Shown here: positions 9,140 to 18,496 of the stretch, piece by piece
Position numbering within the stretch: position 1 is the first letter of the stretch
Layout: each line of letters opens with the position of its first letter
Origin: Acidilobaceae archaeon
GTDB taxonomy: Archaea > Thermoproteota > Thermoprotei_A > Sulfolobales > Acidilobaceae
Assembly (NCBI GenBank): GCA_026986415.1
Contig: JALSOR010000041.1
Location: 1-45,642, forward strand
Reading direction: 5' to 3'
Length of the DNA: 45,642 bases
The notes under the pieces: model-generated
Seen by the model: only the letters and a program-made list of their open reading frames with translations
Database searches by the model: none
What the model was told of the DNA's origin: nothing
Made by a program: the position numbers and the translations under genes

Positions 9140-9880
9140 ATGGGCGGTAAAAAAGGAATAAAATTAATAGATGAGAACGGGTTAAGACACGATGGCCGCA
9201 AGCCGGACGAGCTAAGGCCTATAGAGATGAAGGTTGGGGTGCTAGCAAACAGCGACGGCTCGGCGCTAGTAAAGTTCGGGAGAACCCACGTGCTAGCTGC
9301 GGTATATGGCCCGAAAGAACCCATACAGAAGTTTGTACTGCTCCCGGACAGAGCGGTACTCAGGGTCCGTTACCATATGGCTCCATTCTCGACAAGCGAG
9401 AGGAAGAGCCCGGCCCCAAGCAGGAGGGAAATAGAGCTTTCAAAGGTAATAAGAGAAGCGCTCGAAGATATTGTGCTAACAAACCTGTTCCCGAGGACAA
9501 GCATAGACATATTCCTAGAAGTGCTACAGGCCGACGGGGGCACGAGAACGACCGCGATAACAGCCGCCTCGCTCGCCCTAGCAGACGCTGGAATACCGAT
9601 GAAAGCGCTCGTGGGAGGAGTAGCGGTAGGCAAGGTTGACGGCGTCCTAGTATTGGATATCGACGAGTTGGAAGACGGCAACGGGGAAGCCGACATGCCG
9701 GTTGCGGCCGCTCCCGATATTGGGAGGATAACGCTTTTCCAGTTAAACGGGGTGCTGACCCGGGAGGAGATCGAGAAAGCCACGACAATGGCGTACAATG
9801 CTATCCAGAAAATAGTCGAGATGGAGAAAGAGGTTCTAAGAAGGAAGTATCTGGCCGAGAAGGAGGGGGATGAGAAGTGA
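9140..9880 (+). CDS. rrp41: Exosome catalytic subunit Rrp41
   Basis: [43 protein letters not shown]; RNase PH domain. Confidence 0.97.
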   Translation: MGGKKGIKLIDENGLRHDGRKPDELRPIEMKVGVLANSDGSALVKFGRTHVLAAVYGPKEPIQKFVLLPDRAVLRVRYHMAPFSTSERKSPAPSRREIELSKVIREALEDIVLTNLFPRTSIDIFLEVLQADGGTRTTAITAASLALADAGIPMKALVGGVAVGKVDGVLVLDIDELEDGNGEADMPVAAAPDIGRITLFQLNGVLTREEIEKATTMAYNAIQKIVEMEKEVLRRKYLAEKEGDEK

Positions 9881-10746
9881 GCCTCACACCTTACAGGATA
9901 CCTATAGTCTCGGAGCTCAAGAAGCAGACGATCTACTCTCTACTAGCGAAAGGGCTGAGAACAGGCAATCGAGACCTAGTATCGCCGAGAAGCATACAGA
10001 TACAGACGGGAGTGGTTGAGAAAGCCGAGGGCAGCGCGCTGGTAAGACTGGGGAACACGCAGGTTCTGGTAGGTGTAAAGATAGATGTTGGCACACCGTT
10101 TAGAGATACGCCAGACGAGGGAGTGCTAACCGTAAACGCAGAGTATGTGCCCGTAGCCTCGCCCTACTTCGAGCCGGGCCCGCCCGACGAGAACGCTATA
10201 GAGCTGGCAAGAGTGGTTGATCGTAGCCTGAGAGAGGTGAACGCGGTCGACAGGAAGTCCCTGGTAATAAGGGAGGGAGAGAAGGTCTGGGTAGTCTTCG
10301 TAGACATCTATGTTCTAGACTACGACGGGAACCTTTACGATGCTAGCATGCTAGCCGCAATGGCGGCACTCATGGACGCCAAACTACCGGATTTCGAGGA
10401 GTTGGAGACAGGTGAAATAGTGGTATTAAAAGACAAGTATCAGGGCCCGCTAAAACTAAACCATGTAGTTGTCAGCACTACGGTAGCGAAAATAGGCGAC
10501 ATCTACATTGTCGATCCCAATCTCGAGGAGGAGGTAGTCTCGGACGTGAGACTCTTCGTGGCGTTCGACGAGAATGGCAGGATAGTTGGAGTCCAAAAAG
10601 CCGGGCCAGGAAGCATAACTCAGAGCGAGCTTCTAAAAATGATAGACATTGCCAGACAGTCATCGAAAACGTACTTTGAAGCTCTAAAGGAGGCATTCAA
10701 AGACCGGGAAATACCGATACTGAAGAAACTGCAGGGAAACAGTTAA
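9877..10746 (+). CDS. rrp42: Exosome subunit Rrp42
   Basis: RNase PH-like; 4-nt overlap with rrp41. Confidence 0.96.
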   Translation: MSLTPYRIPIVSELKKQTIYSLLAKGLRTGNRDLVSPRSIQIQTGVVEKAEGSALVRLGNTQVLVGVKIDVGTPFRDTPDEGVLTVNAEYVPVASPYFEPGPPDENAIELARVVDRSLREVNAVDRKSLVIREGEKVWVVFVDIYVLDYDGNLYDASMLAAMAALMDAKLPDFEELETGEIVVLKDKYQGPLKLNHVVVSTTVAKIGDIYIVDPNLEEEVVSDVRLFVAFDENGRIVGVQKAGPGSITQSELLKMIDIARQSSKTYFEALKEAFKDREIPILKKLQGNS

Positions 10747-10786
10747 TTAGACTCCAGACAATGATTGGCTGTGTGGGGGAATAGTA

Positions 10787-11047
10787 ATGGGAAGGAGGAC
10801 AAAAATAGTCGGACCTGTCGGCCGCTACGGGCCCAGATATGGTGTCAGTGTTAGAAAGCGTGTCAGGGACGTTCTCCTGAAAAAACAGGGGCCCCATGTG
10901 TGTCCCTTCTGCGGGGCGGAGGGAACTGTCGTCCGCGTGTCCGTTGGCATTTGGAAGTGTAAAAAGTGCGGCAATGTTTGGGCTGGCGCCGCATACACGC
11001 CTCGCAGCGGGCTAGCATCTTACTTTAAAAAATATATTGTTAAATAA
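10787..11047 (+). CDS. rpl37ae: 50S ribosomal protein L37Ae
   Basis: CPFC...CKKC zinc ribbon and family sequence. Confidence 0.95.
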   Translation: MGRRTKIVGPVGRYGPRYGVSVRKRVRDVLLKKQGPHVCPFCGAEGTVVRVSVGIWKCKKCGNVWAGAAYTPRSGLASYFKKYIVK

Positions 11048-11104
11048 TTTTATTCCACTTCACTTTTACACTTCCACTAGTCTGACGAAGACAAGGGTCC
11101 AGTC

Positions 11105-11692
11105 TTGGAAGAAAATGTGAAAATACTAGTAACCACGAGCAGGCGCCCGAACAGGAGAATAAGATCTTTCGTTAAAGATCTCGTAAGCGTTATCCCCGGC
11201 AGCATTAGAATTACCAGGGGACACCTGTCAATGAAAGATCTCGCGCTCGACGCAGCGAACCTTGGCGCGTCGAGAGTCATTATAGTGGCTGACAGGAGAG
11301 GAAACCCGGGTATTATCAGGTCGTACTCGGTTGTAAAAGAAGGAGAGGGGTTCAAGCTGGAGAATATTGTATCGTTTATAGTTAAGGGTGTGACACTATC
11401 GAGAGACAGGAAGACCAAAACGCCTGGCAACATTGCTCGAAGAGCCGACTACTTGCTTGTCGATCCTAAACTGCTCGACCCTAACACTTATGATTTCGCC
11501 GATGCTATAGCTCTAGCGTTTAACGGGAGACTTACCCCCCATAACTATAAGGGAACCCCGGTAGTTGTCAGGCCAATACCTTTAGACGCTGGAACCGTTA
11601 AGGTTGATTTTTACTTTGAGAACATGATTGTCGGGCCGAGAATTGTGCTTGCAAGGCCAAAGCAGATGATAAAGAAGACTGGTGGGGCATGA
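11105..11692 (+). CDS. Brix-domain (Imp4-like) rRNA processing protein
   Basis: ILVTTSRRPNRRIRSFVKDLVSVIPGSIRITRGHLSMKDLALDA. Confidence 0.9.
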   Translation: MEENVKILVTTSRRPNRRIRSFVKDLVSVIPGSIRITRGHLSMKDLALDAANLGASRVIIVADRRGNPGIIRSYSVVKEGEGFKLENIVSFIVKGVTLSRDRKTKTPGNIARRADYLLVDPKLLDPNTYDFADAIALAFNGRLTPHNYKGTPVVVRPIPLDAGTVKVDFYFENMIVGPRIVLARPKQMIKKTGGA

Positions 11693-11940
11693 TGAAGGCT
11701 CTCTTCAAGATATGCCTAGAGGAGTATACCGAGCCTATATATGAAGCGTTGAAGGCCGAGGAGGGGCAGTCGGCACCCGAGAAGGGGACCGTCAAGATCA
11801 CGCGTGATGGAGATTGTATCTCTATAATCATAGAGTCAGCCGACCTCTCAGGGCTTAGAGCGCTATCCAACAGCTACCTCCTCCTACTGCACGCAGCGTA
11901 CTCCTCTCTAGTGGGCGCCAGCGCGCGGGTTAGCTTATAA
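11689..11940 (+). CDS. pcc1: KEOPS subunit Pcc1
   Basis: 83 aa, Pcc1-like VKITRDGDCISIIIESADLSGLRALSNSYLLLL; synteny. Confidence 0.8.
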   Translation: MMKALFKICLEEYTEPIYEALKAEEGQSAPEKGTVKITRDGDCISIIIESADLSGLRALSNSYLLLLHAAYSSLVGASARVSL

Positions 11941-12356
11941 TGCCGAGGGGGTCCATGCGTAGTATGGAGGGGTTAGACGGGATGGTAGAGAAGGTGCCCC
12001 GCGAGGTCGAGGCTAAATATACGAAATACTTGAAGCTTAGGGAGACGCTCTCGAAAATAGCGCAGGAGAAAGTGCTTACACAGGCCGCGCTAGAGGAGAC
12101 TAAGGCTTTACTTGACGAGCTTTCCAAGCTGCCTGATGACGCAGAGGTCTACAAGCTCCAGGGCTTCGTCCTAGTTAGAGTTGCAAAGCAAGACCTCGTT
12201 AAAGAGCTCGAGGAGAAGAAAGAAGATTTGGAGATTAAGCTTAAAGCGTTGGAGGCGCAGGAGAAGAAGCTCTCAGAAGATATAACGAGGCTTCTAGAGG
12301 AGATAAAGAAGATGCTTGGAGCCGCTGGTACAGGGGCAGGTCCTGTTGGCGGCTGA
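11940..12356 (+). CDS. pfdB: Prefoldin beta subunit
   Basis: Coiled-coil; LPDDAEVYKLQGFVLVRVAKQDLVKELEEKKEDLEIKLKALEAQEKKL. Confidence 0.9.
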   Translation: MPRGSMRSMEGLDGMVEKVPREVEAKYTKYLKLRETLSKIAQEKVLTQAALEETKALLDELSKLPDDAEVYKLQGFVLVRVAKQDLVKELEEKKEDLEIKLKALEAQEKKLSEDITRLLEEIKKMLGAAGTGAGPVGG

Positions 12357-12771
12357 AGAGAGGCTTATTAGAGCCCTCGAGAAGGCGAATACAGCTCTTA
12401 TCTCGTTTTTACAGGAAAAACTGCCGGGAGCCGCATCCTTCTATACAGCAAGCTTATCACTCGTATACGATGAGGAAGGACCGGTAAAGTTAGTAGTAGA
12501 TGTAGCCGCTAGGCGTAGGAATACTCCGAAACTAGCATTACTATTGGAGGAGGCTATAGATGAGGCTAGACGCGTATTCGAAATGGAAGCTGGCATTAAG
12601 ACTGTCAGTATTGTTCGCCTCGGCCATAGTGAAACTAAGGGGGAGAAGAATAAACATAGTAGCTCACAGGAACGCGGATCTAGACGCGGTAGGCGCAGCG
12701 TTCGGAGTAGCGGAACTGGCAAAGGGGTACGGCGTAGAGCCAAGGATCGTATTCCCCGAAGGGCCAAATAG
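12316..12771 (+). CDS. DUF3194 family protein with extended basic C-terminal tail
   Basis: DUF3194-like core (VKLVVDVAARRRNTPKLALLLEEAIDEARRVFE); overlaps the DHH gene in another frame; exact start uncertain. Confidence 0.65.
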   Translation: MEPLVQGQVLLAAEERLIRALEKANTALISFLQEKLPGAASFYTASLSLVYDEEGPVKLVVDVAARRRNTPKLALLLEEAIDEARRVFEMEAGIKTVSIVRLGHSETKGEKNKHSSSQERGSRRGRRSVRSSGTGKGVRRRAKDRIPRRAK

Positions 12772-13618
12772 GAGCGCACGCACCCTCCTGGAAAGCCTAG
12801 GCGTCGGAGAATGGCGGGAGGAATGCGATAGTGAGAACCCGGTAATTACTGTCGACGTCGCCAACCCGTATCAGGTAGGCGTCTGCGAGAACCAGGCGCG
12901 TAAAGCCACAGTTATAGCTGTAGACCACCATAAAGAGTCGACCATAAGACACCTAGCTGAGATACCTATCATAATTACAGATGCGGCGTCCACTAGCGAA
13001 ATAGTGGCTGCTATAGGGTGGGGGCTAGACTTTTCTTTCACGCCAAAAACCGCTAACATCCTGTACGCGGGAATAATGAGCGACACTAGAGGGGCCAGGA
13101 CAGTAGGGATTTTCACTTTCGAGGCGCTAGCATTCCTACACGCCCTGGGCGCGAACCCAGAGTTTATCGCTAGAACTGGTAGGAGCGTTAAAGAGCCCGA
13201 TACGAGCGAGAGAATAGCGGTTCTCAAAGCACTCTCAAGGATGATACTCGGACGCGCATGTAAGGACATACTGGTAACCGTGTCATATGTAGGCAGCTTC
13301 GAGTCTTCAGCCGCACGAGCAATGCTTGAGGCTGGGAGCGACGTTGCGATTGTAGCACGAGATACTAGGGAGGGAGTCAGGGTTTCAATTCGAGTTTCGA
13401 AGCGGGCCCTAGACAATGGGATAGAAGCCTCGAGCCTTGCAAGTTATATAGCAGAAAAGTATGGTGGCGAGGGGGGAGGTCATCCCGCCGCCGCCATGGC
13501 GGAGATACGGGGCCAGAACTATTCTGCCGAGCTCGTGGCGAGAGAGCTTGGAGTATCCCTGCCAGGAAAAATTGGTAGGATTTGTACGAGAAACAGGGAA
13601 CTAGGAGGACAGGGTTAG
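12560..13618 (+). CDS. DHH family phosphoesterase (start at 12560 or internal GTG 12629)
   Basis: AHRNADLDAVGAA, VDHHKES, GGGHPAAAMAE motifs. Confidence 0.88.
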   Translation: MRLDAYSKWKLALRLSVLFASAIVKLRGRRINIVAHRNADLDAVGAAFGVAELAKGYGVEPRIVFPEGPNRSARTLLESLGVGEWREECDSENPVITVDVANPYQVGVCENQARKATVIAVDHHKESTIRHLAEIPIIITDAASTSEIVAAIGWGLDFSFTPKTANILYAGIMSDTRGARTVGIFTFEALAFLHALGANPEFIARTGRSVKEPDTSERIAVLKALSRMILGRACKDILVTVSYVGSFESSAARAMLEAGSDVAIVARDTREGVRVSIRVSKRALDNGIEASSLASYIAEKYGGEGGGHPAAAMAEIRGQNYSAELVARELGVSLPGKIGRICTRNRELGGQG

Positions 13619-13640
13619 GAGTCCTGAAGGGGTATAAGGA

Positions 13641-14396
13641 TTGGAGGAGCAGGGTAAGATTGCTAGGATCCCCGTCTATGCTGACTATAGAGAGGAGAAG
13701 AGCGGCATACCGAGCATGTTAGAGGCTTCGGGGATACCTGTTATTAGGGAGAACCTTAGTGTTGGAGACTACCTCGTTTCGAACGAAATTGTTATAGAGA
13801 GGAAGAGCGCGTACGATTTCGCTCACAGCCTGTTCGACGGGAGACTTTTCGACCAGGCAAAGAGGCTGAGCGAATCGTATCCCCTCGTGATATACATTAT
13901 TGAGGGCGACCCTACACGTATTAGAAGGTATAGGAGCAGGCAGAAGCAGATCCTCTCGGCTATGGTTTCCCTGTCTATAGAATATGGGGCACGCCTGCTC
14001 TATAGTGATTCTCCCGTCCAGACAGCATATATTATAGAGGCTATTGTGCGTCGGGTTGAGAGGAGTGGTAGAGCGCCTGTTGTTATGCATAAGAAACCAA
14101 AAATCGGTGATATCAGGTCCTGGCAGTTATATATTATACAGTCTTTTCCTAATATTGGGCCTAAAACTGCGGAGAGAATACTCGAGTATTACGGTACTAT
14201 AAAGGCTTTCTGTAATACTAGCCTTTCAGAGCTCTCCCGTATAGATGGTATAGGTGAGAAAAAAGCCGAAAATATTATAAAAATATTAAATATAAAGTAT
14301 AAATATGGAGCATCGAAGAAAGAGGCGAAAAATAGGAATCGGAGGCTTACACTTGAAGACTTCACTACTACTAGAGACAAAAAGAATAATGACTAG
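13641..14396 (+). CDS. xpf: XPF/Mus81-family structure-specific endonuclease
   Basis: IVIERKSAYDFAHSLFDGRLFDQAKRL nuclease motif and C-terminal (HhH)2. Confidence 0.92.
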   Translation: MEEQGKIARIPVYADYREEKSGIPSMLEASGIPVIRENLSVGDYLVSNEIVIERKSAYDFAHSLFDGRLFDQAKRLSESYPLVIYIIEGDPTRIRRYRSRQKQILSAMVSLSIEYGARLLYSDSPVQTAYIIEAIVRRVERSGRAPVVMHKKPKIGDIRSWQLYIIQSFPNIGPKTAERILEYYGTIKAFCNTSLSELSRIDGIGEKKAENIIKILNIKYKYGASKKEAKNRNRRLTLEDFTTTRDKKNND

Positions 14397-14431
14397 ATAT
14401 ATTATTAATTTTTATATGTTGAATGATAAAT

Positions 14432-14449
14432 TAGGGGGCTCACCCCCTA
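14432..14449. repeat. Hairpin TAGGGGG-CTCA-CCCCCTA
   Basis: 7-bp perfect arms between xpf and EF-2. Confidence 0.6.
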
Positions 14450-14512
14450 GTTTAAAAGTCTTATTAACCCGCCCGGTATCCTAGGCCATCCAGGAGGAGT
14501 ATAGGTGAACCT

Positions 14513-16732
14513 GTGATGGGTGCCAGAGTTAAAGTAGTCTCTGAAGTAGAAAAAATAATGAGTAATATTGAGCAGATAAGGAACATAGGCATTATCGCTC
14601 ATGTAGACCACGGTAAAACAACGTTAAGCGACAGCCTACTAGCTGCTGCAGGAATAATATCGGAAAGAATCGCGGGAGAAGCTAGAGTTCTAGACTTCCT
14701 AGACGTCGAGAAGCAGAGAGGAATAACGGTCAAATCGGCTAACATAAGCCTATACCACGAGTATGGCGGTAAACCTTACGTTATTAACCTGATCGACACT
14801 CCAGGCCACGTCGACTTCTCGGGCAAGGTTACCCGGAGCCTCAGGGTGCTCGACGGGGCTATAGTCGTTGTAGATGCTGTTGAGGGTGTAATGACGCAGA
14901 CTGAGACCGTTATAAGGCAGGCTTTAGAGGAGCGTGTGAGGCCACTCCTCTTCATAAACAAGGTTGACCGACTGATAAAGGAGTTGAAACTCAGCCCCGA
15001 GCAGATACAGCAGCGTTTCGTAGAGATAATACGTGATGTCAATAACTTGATAGACATGTACGCGGAGCCAGAGTTCAGGAAGAAATGGAAGCTGAACCCT
15101 GCAGAGGGTACCGTTGCTTTTGGCAGCGCCAAGGACAGGTGGGGGATCAGCATACCAATGGTTAAGAAGAAAGGTATAACATTCAAGGAGATAATCCAGG
15201 CGTATGAGACGGAGGACAAGGCGGAGATAGCGAAACTCGCCAAGCTGATGCCCGTGCATGAGACAATACTTGATATGGTAGTAAGGTTCGTTCCTAACCC
15301 TAGAGAGGCCCAGAGGTATAGGATACCGAAAATATGGAAAGGCGATCTCAACAGTGAAATAGGCAGGGCAATGCTAGAGGCCGATCCTAACGGTCCCCTA
15401 GTATTCTTCGTGAACGACGTCAGGGTTGAGAAGACAGGCCTAGTAGCGACAGGCAGGGTCTTCTCGGGCACGCTAGAACCGGGTAAGGAGGTATACCTCC
15501 TAACGGCTGGCAAGAAGGGACGCATACTGCAGGTAAGCCTCTACATGGGACCGTTCAGAGAGATAACTAAGAGGATCCCTGCAGGCAACATAGGTGCGAT
15601 TGCCGGACTCGAGGATGTTAGGGCCGGAGAGACCGTTATTGACCCGTCCAAGATAGACGAGGCAGCCCCGTTCGAACAGCTACACTATGTCAGCGAGCCG
15701 GTCGTAACTATAGCGGTAGAACCAACAAGAATACAGGACCTACCCAAGATGATAGAGGCGCTCAGGAAGCTCACAATAGAGGATCCAAACCTGGTCGTGA
15801 AAATAAACGAGGAGACAGGCGAGTATCTAATAAGCGGTATGGGACCGCTCCACCTCGAGATAGCCCTCACACTCCTAAAGGAGAGGTATGGTATAGAGGT
15901 GAAAGCCAGCCCGCCAATAGTAGTATACAGGGAGACCGTCCGCTCCAAGAGCCCTGTTTACGAGGGTAAGAGCCCCAACAAGCACAACAAGTTCTACATT
16001 AGCGTTGAACCGTTGAACGAGGAGACCATAGACCTGATCCAGAAGGGTATAGTAACGGAGAACCAGGATCCCAAGGAGAGAGCTAAGATACTCAGAGACA
16101 AGGCGGGATGGGACTACGACGAGGCCAGAAAGATATGGGCTATCGACGAGGGAATCAACGTATTCGTCGACAAAACGAGCGGTGTACAGCACCTAAGAGA
16201 AGTGAAAGACACGATACTCGCAGCATTCAGGCTCGCAGTAAAAGAGGGACCACTAGCAGCCGAGCCGGTCAGGGGAGTAAAAGTAGTCCTGCACGATGCA
16301 GTAATACACGAGGACCCGGTCCACAGAGGCCCAGGACAGATATACCCCGCTGTCAAGAACGCTATCTGGGCAGGCATACTCAGCGGGAGGCCAACACTCT
16401 TGGAGCCTCTCCAGAAGCTAGATATTAGAACGCCAATGGAGTTCGTAAGCCAGATAGCAAGCGTAATAGCAAGGAAACGCGGCAGAATACTAGAAGTGCT
16501 AAGCCAGGGCATGATGGCCAGGGTTATAGCTGAAGTACCCGTTTCCGAGAGCTTCGACCTTGCAGAGGAGCTGCGAAAGGCCACGGCAGGCAGAGCATTC
16601 TGGGGCATCGAGTTCAGCAGGTGGGCTCCTGTACCCGATTCAATGCTTGACGAGCTAATACGCAAGATAAGACAGAGGAAAGGCCTACCGCCGAGCCCGC
16701 CCAAGATAAACGATCTGGTAGGCCCGTATTAG
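14513..16732 (+). CDS. fusA: Translation elongation factor 2
   Basis: [24 protein letters not shown] diphthamide region. Confidence 0.98.
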   Translation: MMGARVKVVSEVEKIMSNIEQIRNIGIIAHVDHGKTTLSDSLLAAAGIISERIAGEARVLDFLDVEKQRGITVKSANISLYHEYGGKPYVINLIDTPGHVDFSGKVTRSLRVLDGAIVVVDAVEGVMTQTETVIRQALEERVRPLLFINKVDRLIKELKLSPEQIQQRFVEIIRDVNNLIDMYAEPEFRKKWKLNPAEGTVAFGSAKDRWGISIPMVKKKGITFKEIIQAYETEDKAEIAKLAKLMPVHETILDMVVRFVPNPREAQRYRIPKIWKGDLNSEIGRAMLEADPNGPLVFFVNDVRVEKTGLVATGRVFSGTLEPGKEVYLLTAGKKGRILQVSLYMGPFREITKRIPAGNIGAIAGLEDVRAGETVIDPSKIDEAAPFEQLHYVSEPVVTIAVEPTRIQDLPKMIEALRKLTIEDPNLVVKINEETGEYLISGMGPLHLEIALTLLKERYGIEVKASPPIVVYRETVRSKSPVYEGKSPNKHNKFYISVEPLNEETIDLIQKGIVTENQDPKERAKILRDKAGWDYDEARKIWAIDEGINVFVDKTSGVQHLREVKDTILAAFRLAVKEGPLAAEPVRGVKVVLHDAVIHEDPVHRGPGQIYPAVKNAIWAGILSGRPTLLEPLQKLDIRTPMEFVSQIASVIARKRGRILEVLSQGMMARVIAEVPVSESFDLAEELRKATAGRAFWGIEFSRWAPVPDSMLDELIRKIRQRKGLPPSPPKINDLVGPY

Positions 16733-16738
16733 CGGGCC
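16721..16738 (+). terminator. Hairpin GGCCCG-TATTAG-CGGGCC with downstream T-rich tract, spanning the EF-2 stop codon
   Basis: 6-bp perfect GC-rich stem followed by AACATATTTTTAATTT. Confidence 0.5.
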
Positions 16739-16947
16739 AACATATTTTTAATTTAGTATTATTTTAAACGATAATTATTCATATTTTTGTTTTAATTTTC
16801 TATATTCTACTACTGTTTTGCGGCCGTTCAAGTAGAGCGACTCCCGAGCTAGTATATACTTCTGTGTGTTTCCAGTTGAATATTAGGGGATCTCGGTTTA
16901 TCTATGAAAAATGGGGGTCACCCCGGTAATGCCGTGGTGATACTGGT

Positions 16948-17358
16948 ATGATGGAGCTACTGGGTGACGCGATTGCCAAGGCGTCTACAGCGCTTGTGAT
17001 ACTACCGGTTATACTGATTATAGTAATGGGCGCAGTGGTAATTCTCCTAATTAAGATTACTAGCGCTCGCCCCGATATCGTGGAGAAGGAGAAGTGGAAA
17101 TATGAAAGATTCGACGCTGCTAACCCATCAAAATATCCTGAGGCGAGACAAAGGGTATCAATGCAGTATCTCGGCTACCTGATAATGTTCCTCGCGGTCG
17201 AGCCGGCAGCAATAATCCTCGCGTTCCTGGCGACAACGCCAAGAAGTATGCTAGGCAGGTTCATAGAGATCTACGCAATATTCGTCGCGGTATATACTCC
17301 ACTATTATTCTATGCGATTCGAGAGGCTAGACGTGTAGAATCCTGGATCCTAGACTAG
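16948..17358 (+). CDS. nuoA: Complex I-like subunit A
   Basis: 3 TM segments, KWKYERFDAANP loop, first gene of the nuo operon. Confidence 0.85.
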   Translation: MMELLGDAIAKASTALVILPVILIIVMGAVVILLIKITSARPDIVEKEKWKYERFDAANPSKYPEARQRVSMQYLGYLIMFLAVEPAAIILAFLATTPRSMLGRFIEIYAIFVAVYTPLLFYAIREARRVESWILD

Positions 17359-17364
17359 AAGGTT

Positions 17365-17991
17365 ATGCAATCCTGTGATGTGAAGGTGGTGTGTATGAGC
17401 GGGGAGAGCCCGGAAGGAAGGGCCTACGTGGGGAACATCAACGTTAGCGCTAGGAGGGCCCGCAAACTCCTACTTGGCGACTTGAAGCTTGGAAAGCTCG
17501 TCGACTGGGGCACAGCATTTTCCCTATGGCCTGTACACCTAACAACGAGCTGCTGCGGATGCGAGTTCGCGGCCGCGTGGAGCCCGAGATTCGATAACGA
17601 GCAGCACGGAGCCCTTCCATGGATTGGGCCTAGGCAGACTAACATGATAATAATTGAGGGAACAGTGTCGAAAAAGATGGCGTGCGCTCTCAGGCTAGTA
17701 TGGGAGCAGATGCCTCAGCCCAAGTTCGCTATCGCTATGGGGGCCTGCGCTCTAGACGGGGGAATATTTTATAATAGTTATAATATTGTAAGGCCATGGC
17801 AGGTTGTCCCAGTCGACGTCTACATTCCAGGATGCCCACCGAGGCCGGAGTCTGTCGCTAGGGCTATTATCGAGCTCCAGAGGAAGATGAGGAAGAAGCA
17901 GATAGCCTCGAAGTTTGTCGAGGAGGGATGGAGGCCCGATAAGGAGTACGTGATGCCTAAGGAGGATCTATGCTCCTGGTGGAGGGGGTAG
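17365..17991 (+). CDS. nuoB: Complex I-like subunit B (N2 cluster)
   Basis: TSCCGCEF...MGACALDGG...YIPGCPPRPE. Confidence 0.95.
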   Translation: MQSCDVKVVCMSGESPEGRAYVGNINVSARRARKLLLGDLKLGKLVDWGTAFSLWPVHLTTSCCGCEFAAAWSPRFDNEQHGALPWIGPRQTNMIIIEGTVSKKMACALRLVWEQMPQPKFAIAMGACALDGGIFYNSYNIVRPWQVVPVDVYIPGCPPRPESVARAIIELQRKMRKKQIASKFVEEGWRPDKEYVMPKEDLCSWWRG

Positions 17992-17995
17992 CGCG

Positions 17996-18490
17996 ATGGA
18001 GCCTCAGGAGGTTGTAGACCTGGTACGCCGCGTCTTGGGCGACATGGTTAGGGATGTTAAAATTTGGAAAGGAAACGATTATATCGAGGTTGAGATTGAT
18101 GCCTCCAGTATTCGTGAAGCTGCAGCTAGAATGAAGGAGGCCGGTTTCGACCATGTGAAGGATGTTACTGCTGTCGACTATATGAAGGAGGGCAGGTTCA
18201 GGATAATATATAATCTTAGTAGTTATAATAATTTTGATTTATCATATTATATCGTAGGGTTAGCATATGATATTCCAAGGGACAAGCCCGAAACAGTCTC
18301 CTTAGCGGACATCTATACCTCTGCAGAGTTCCAGGAGAGAGAAGTATACGAGGGTTTTGGAATAATATTCAAAGGCCATCCGGATCTGAAGCCACTACTC
18401 CTCTCACCACCTGTCGCTGAACAGAAGCCGTTGAGGAAGGACTTCATTGTGAGGGAAGAGCCGGAAATAAAGGTGGAGAAGAAGAGGTGA
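17996..18490 (+). CDS. nuoC: Complex I-like subunit C
   Basis: ASEFQEREVYEGFGIIFKGHPDLKPLLL-type motif; order. Confidence 0.92.
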   Translation: MEPQEVVDLVRRVLGDMVRDVKIWKGNDYIEVEIDASSIREAAARMKEAGFDHVKDVTAVDYMKEGRFRIIYNLSSYNNFDLSYYIVGLAYDIPRDKPETVSLADIYTSAEFQEREVYEGFGIIFKGHPDLKPLLLSPPVAEQKPLRKDFIVREEPEIKVEKKR

Positions 18491-18496
18491 TCGCTG

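Noticed and set aside
11687-11720. ATGATGA box C-like sequence at the Brix/Pcc1 junction
   Set aside because: No D box downstream; it is the TGATG stop/start overlap.
9140-13618. Exosome-proteasome-Pcc1-prefoldin gene association as a novel system
   Set aside because: This is the well-known archaeal exosome superoperon, so it is not new.
14776-15525. 249-aa antisense ORF opposite EF-2, plus similar long antisense ORFs (5003-5554, 12871-13416, 21543-22094, 41664-42146)
   Set aside because: Lie wholly or largely opposite strongly conserved genes, with no recognisable domains; best explained as shadow ORFs from codon bias.
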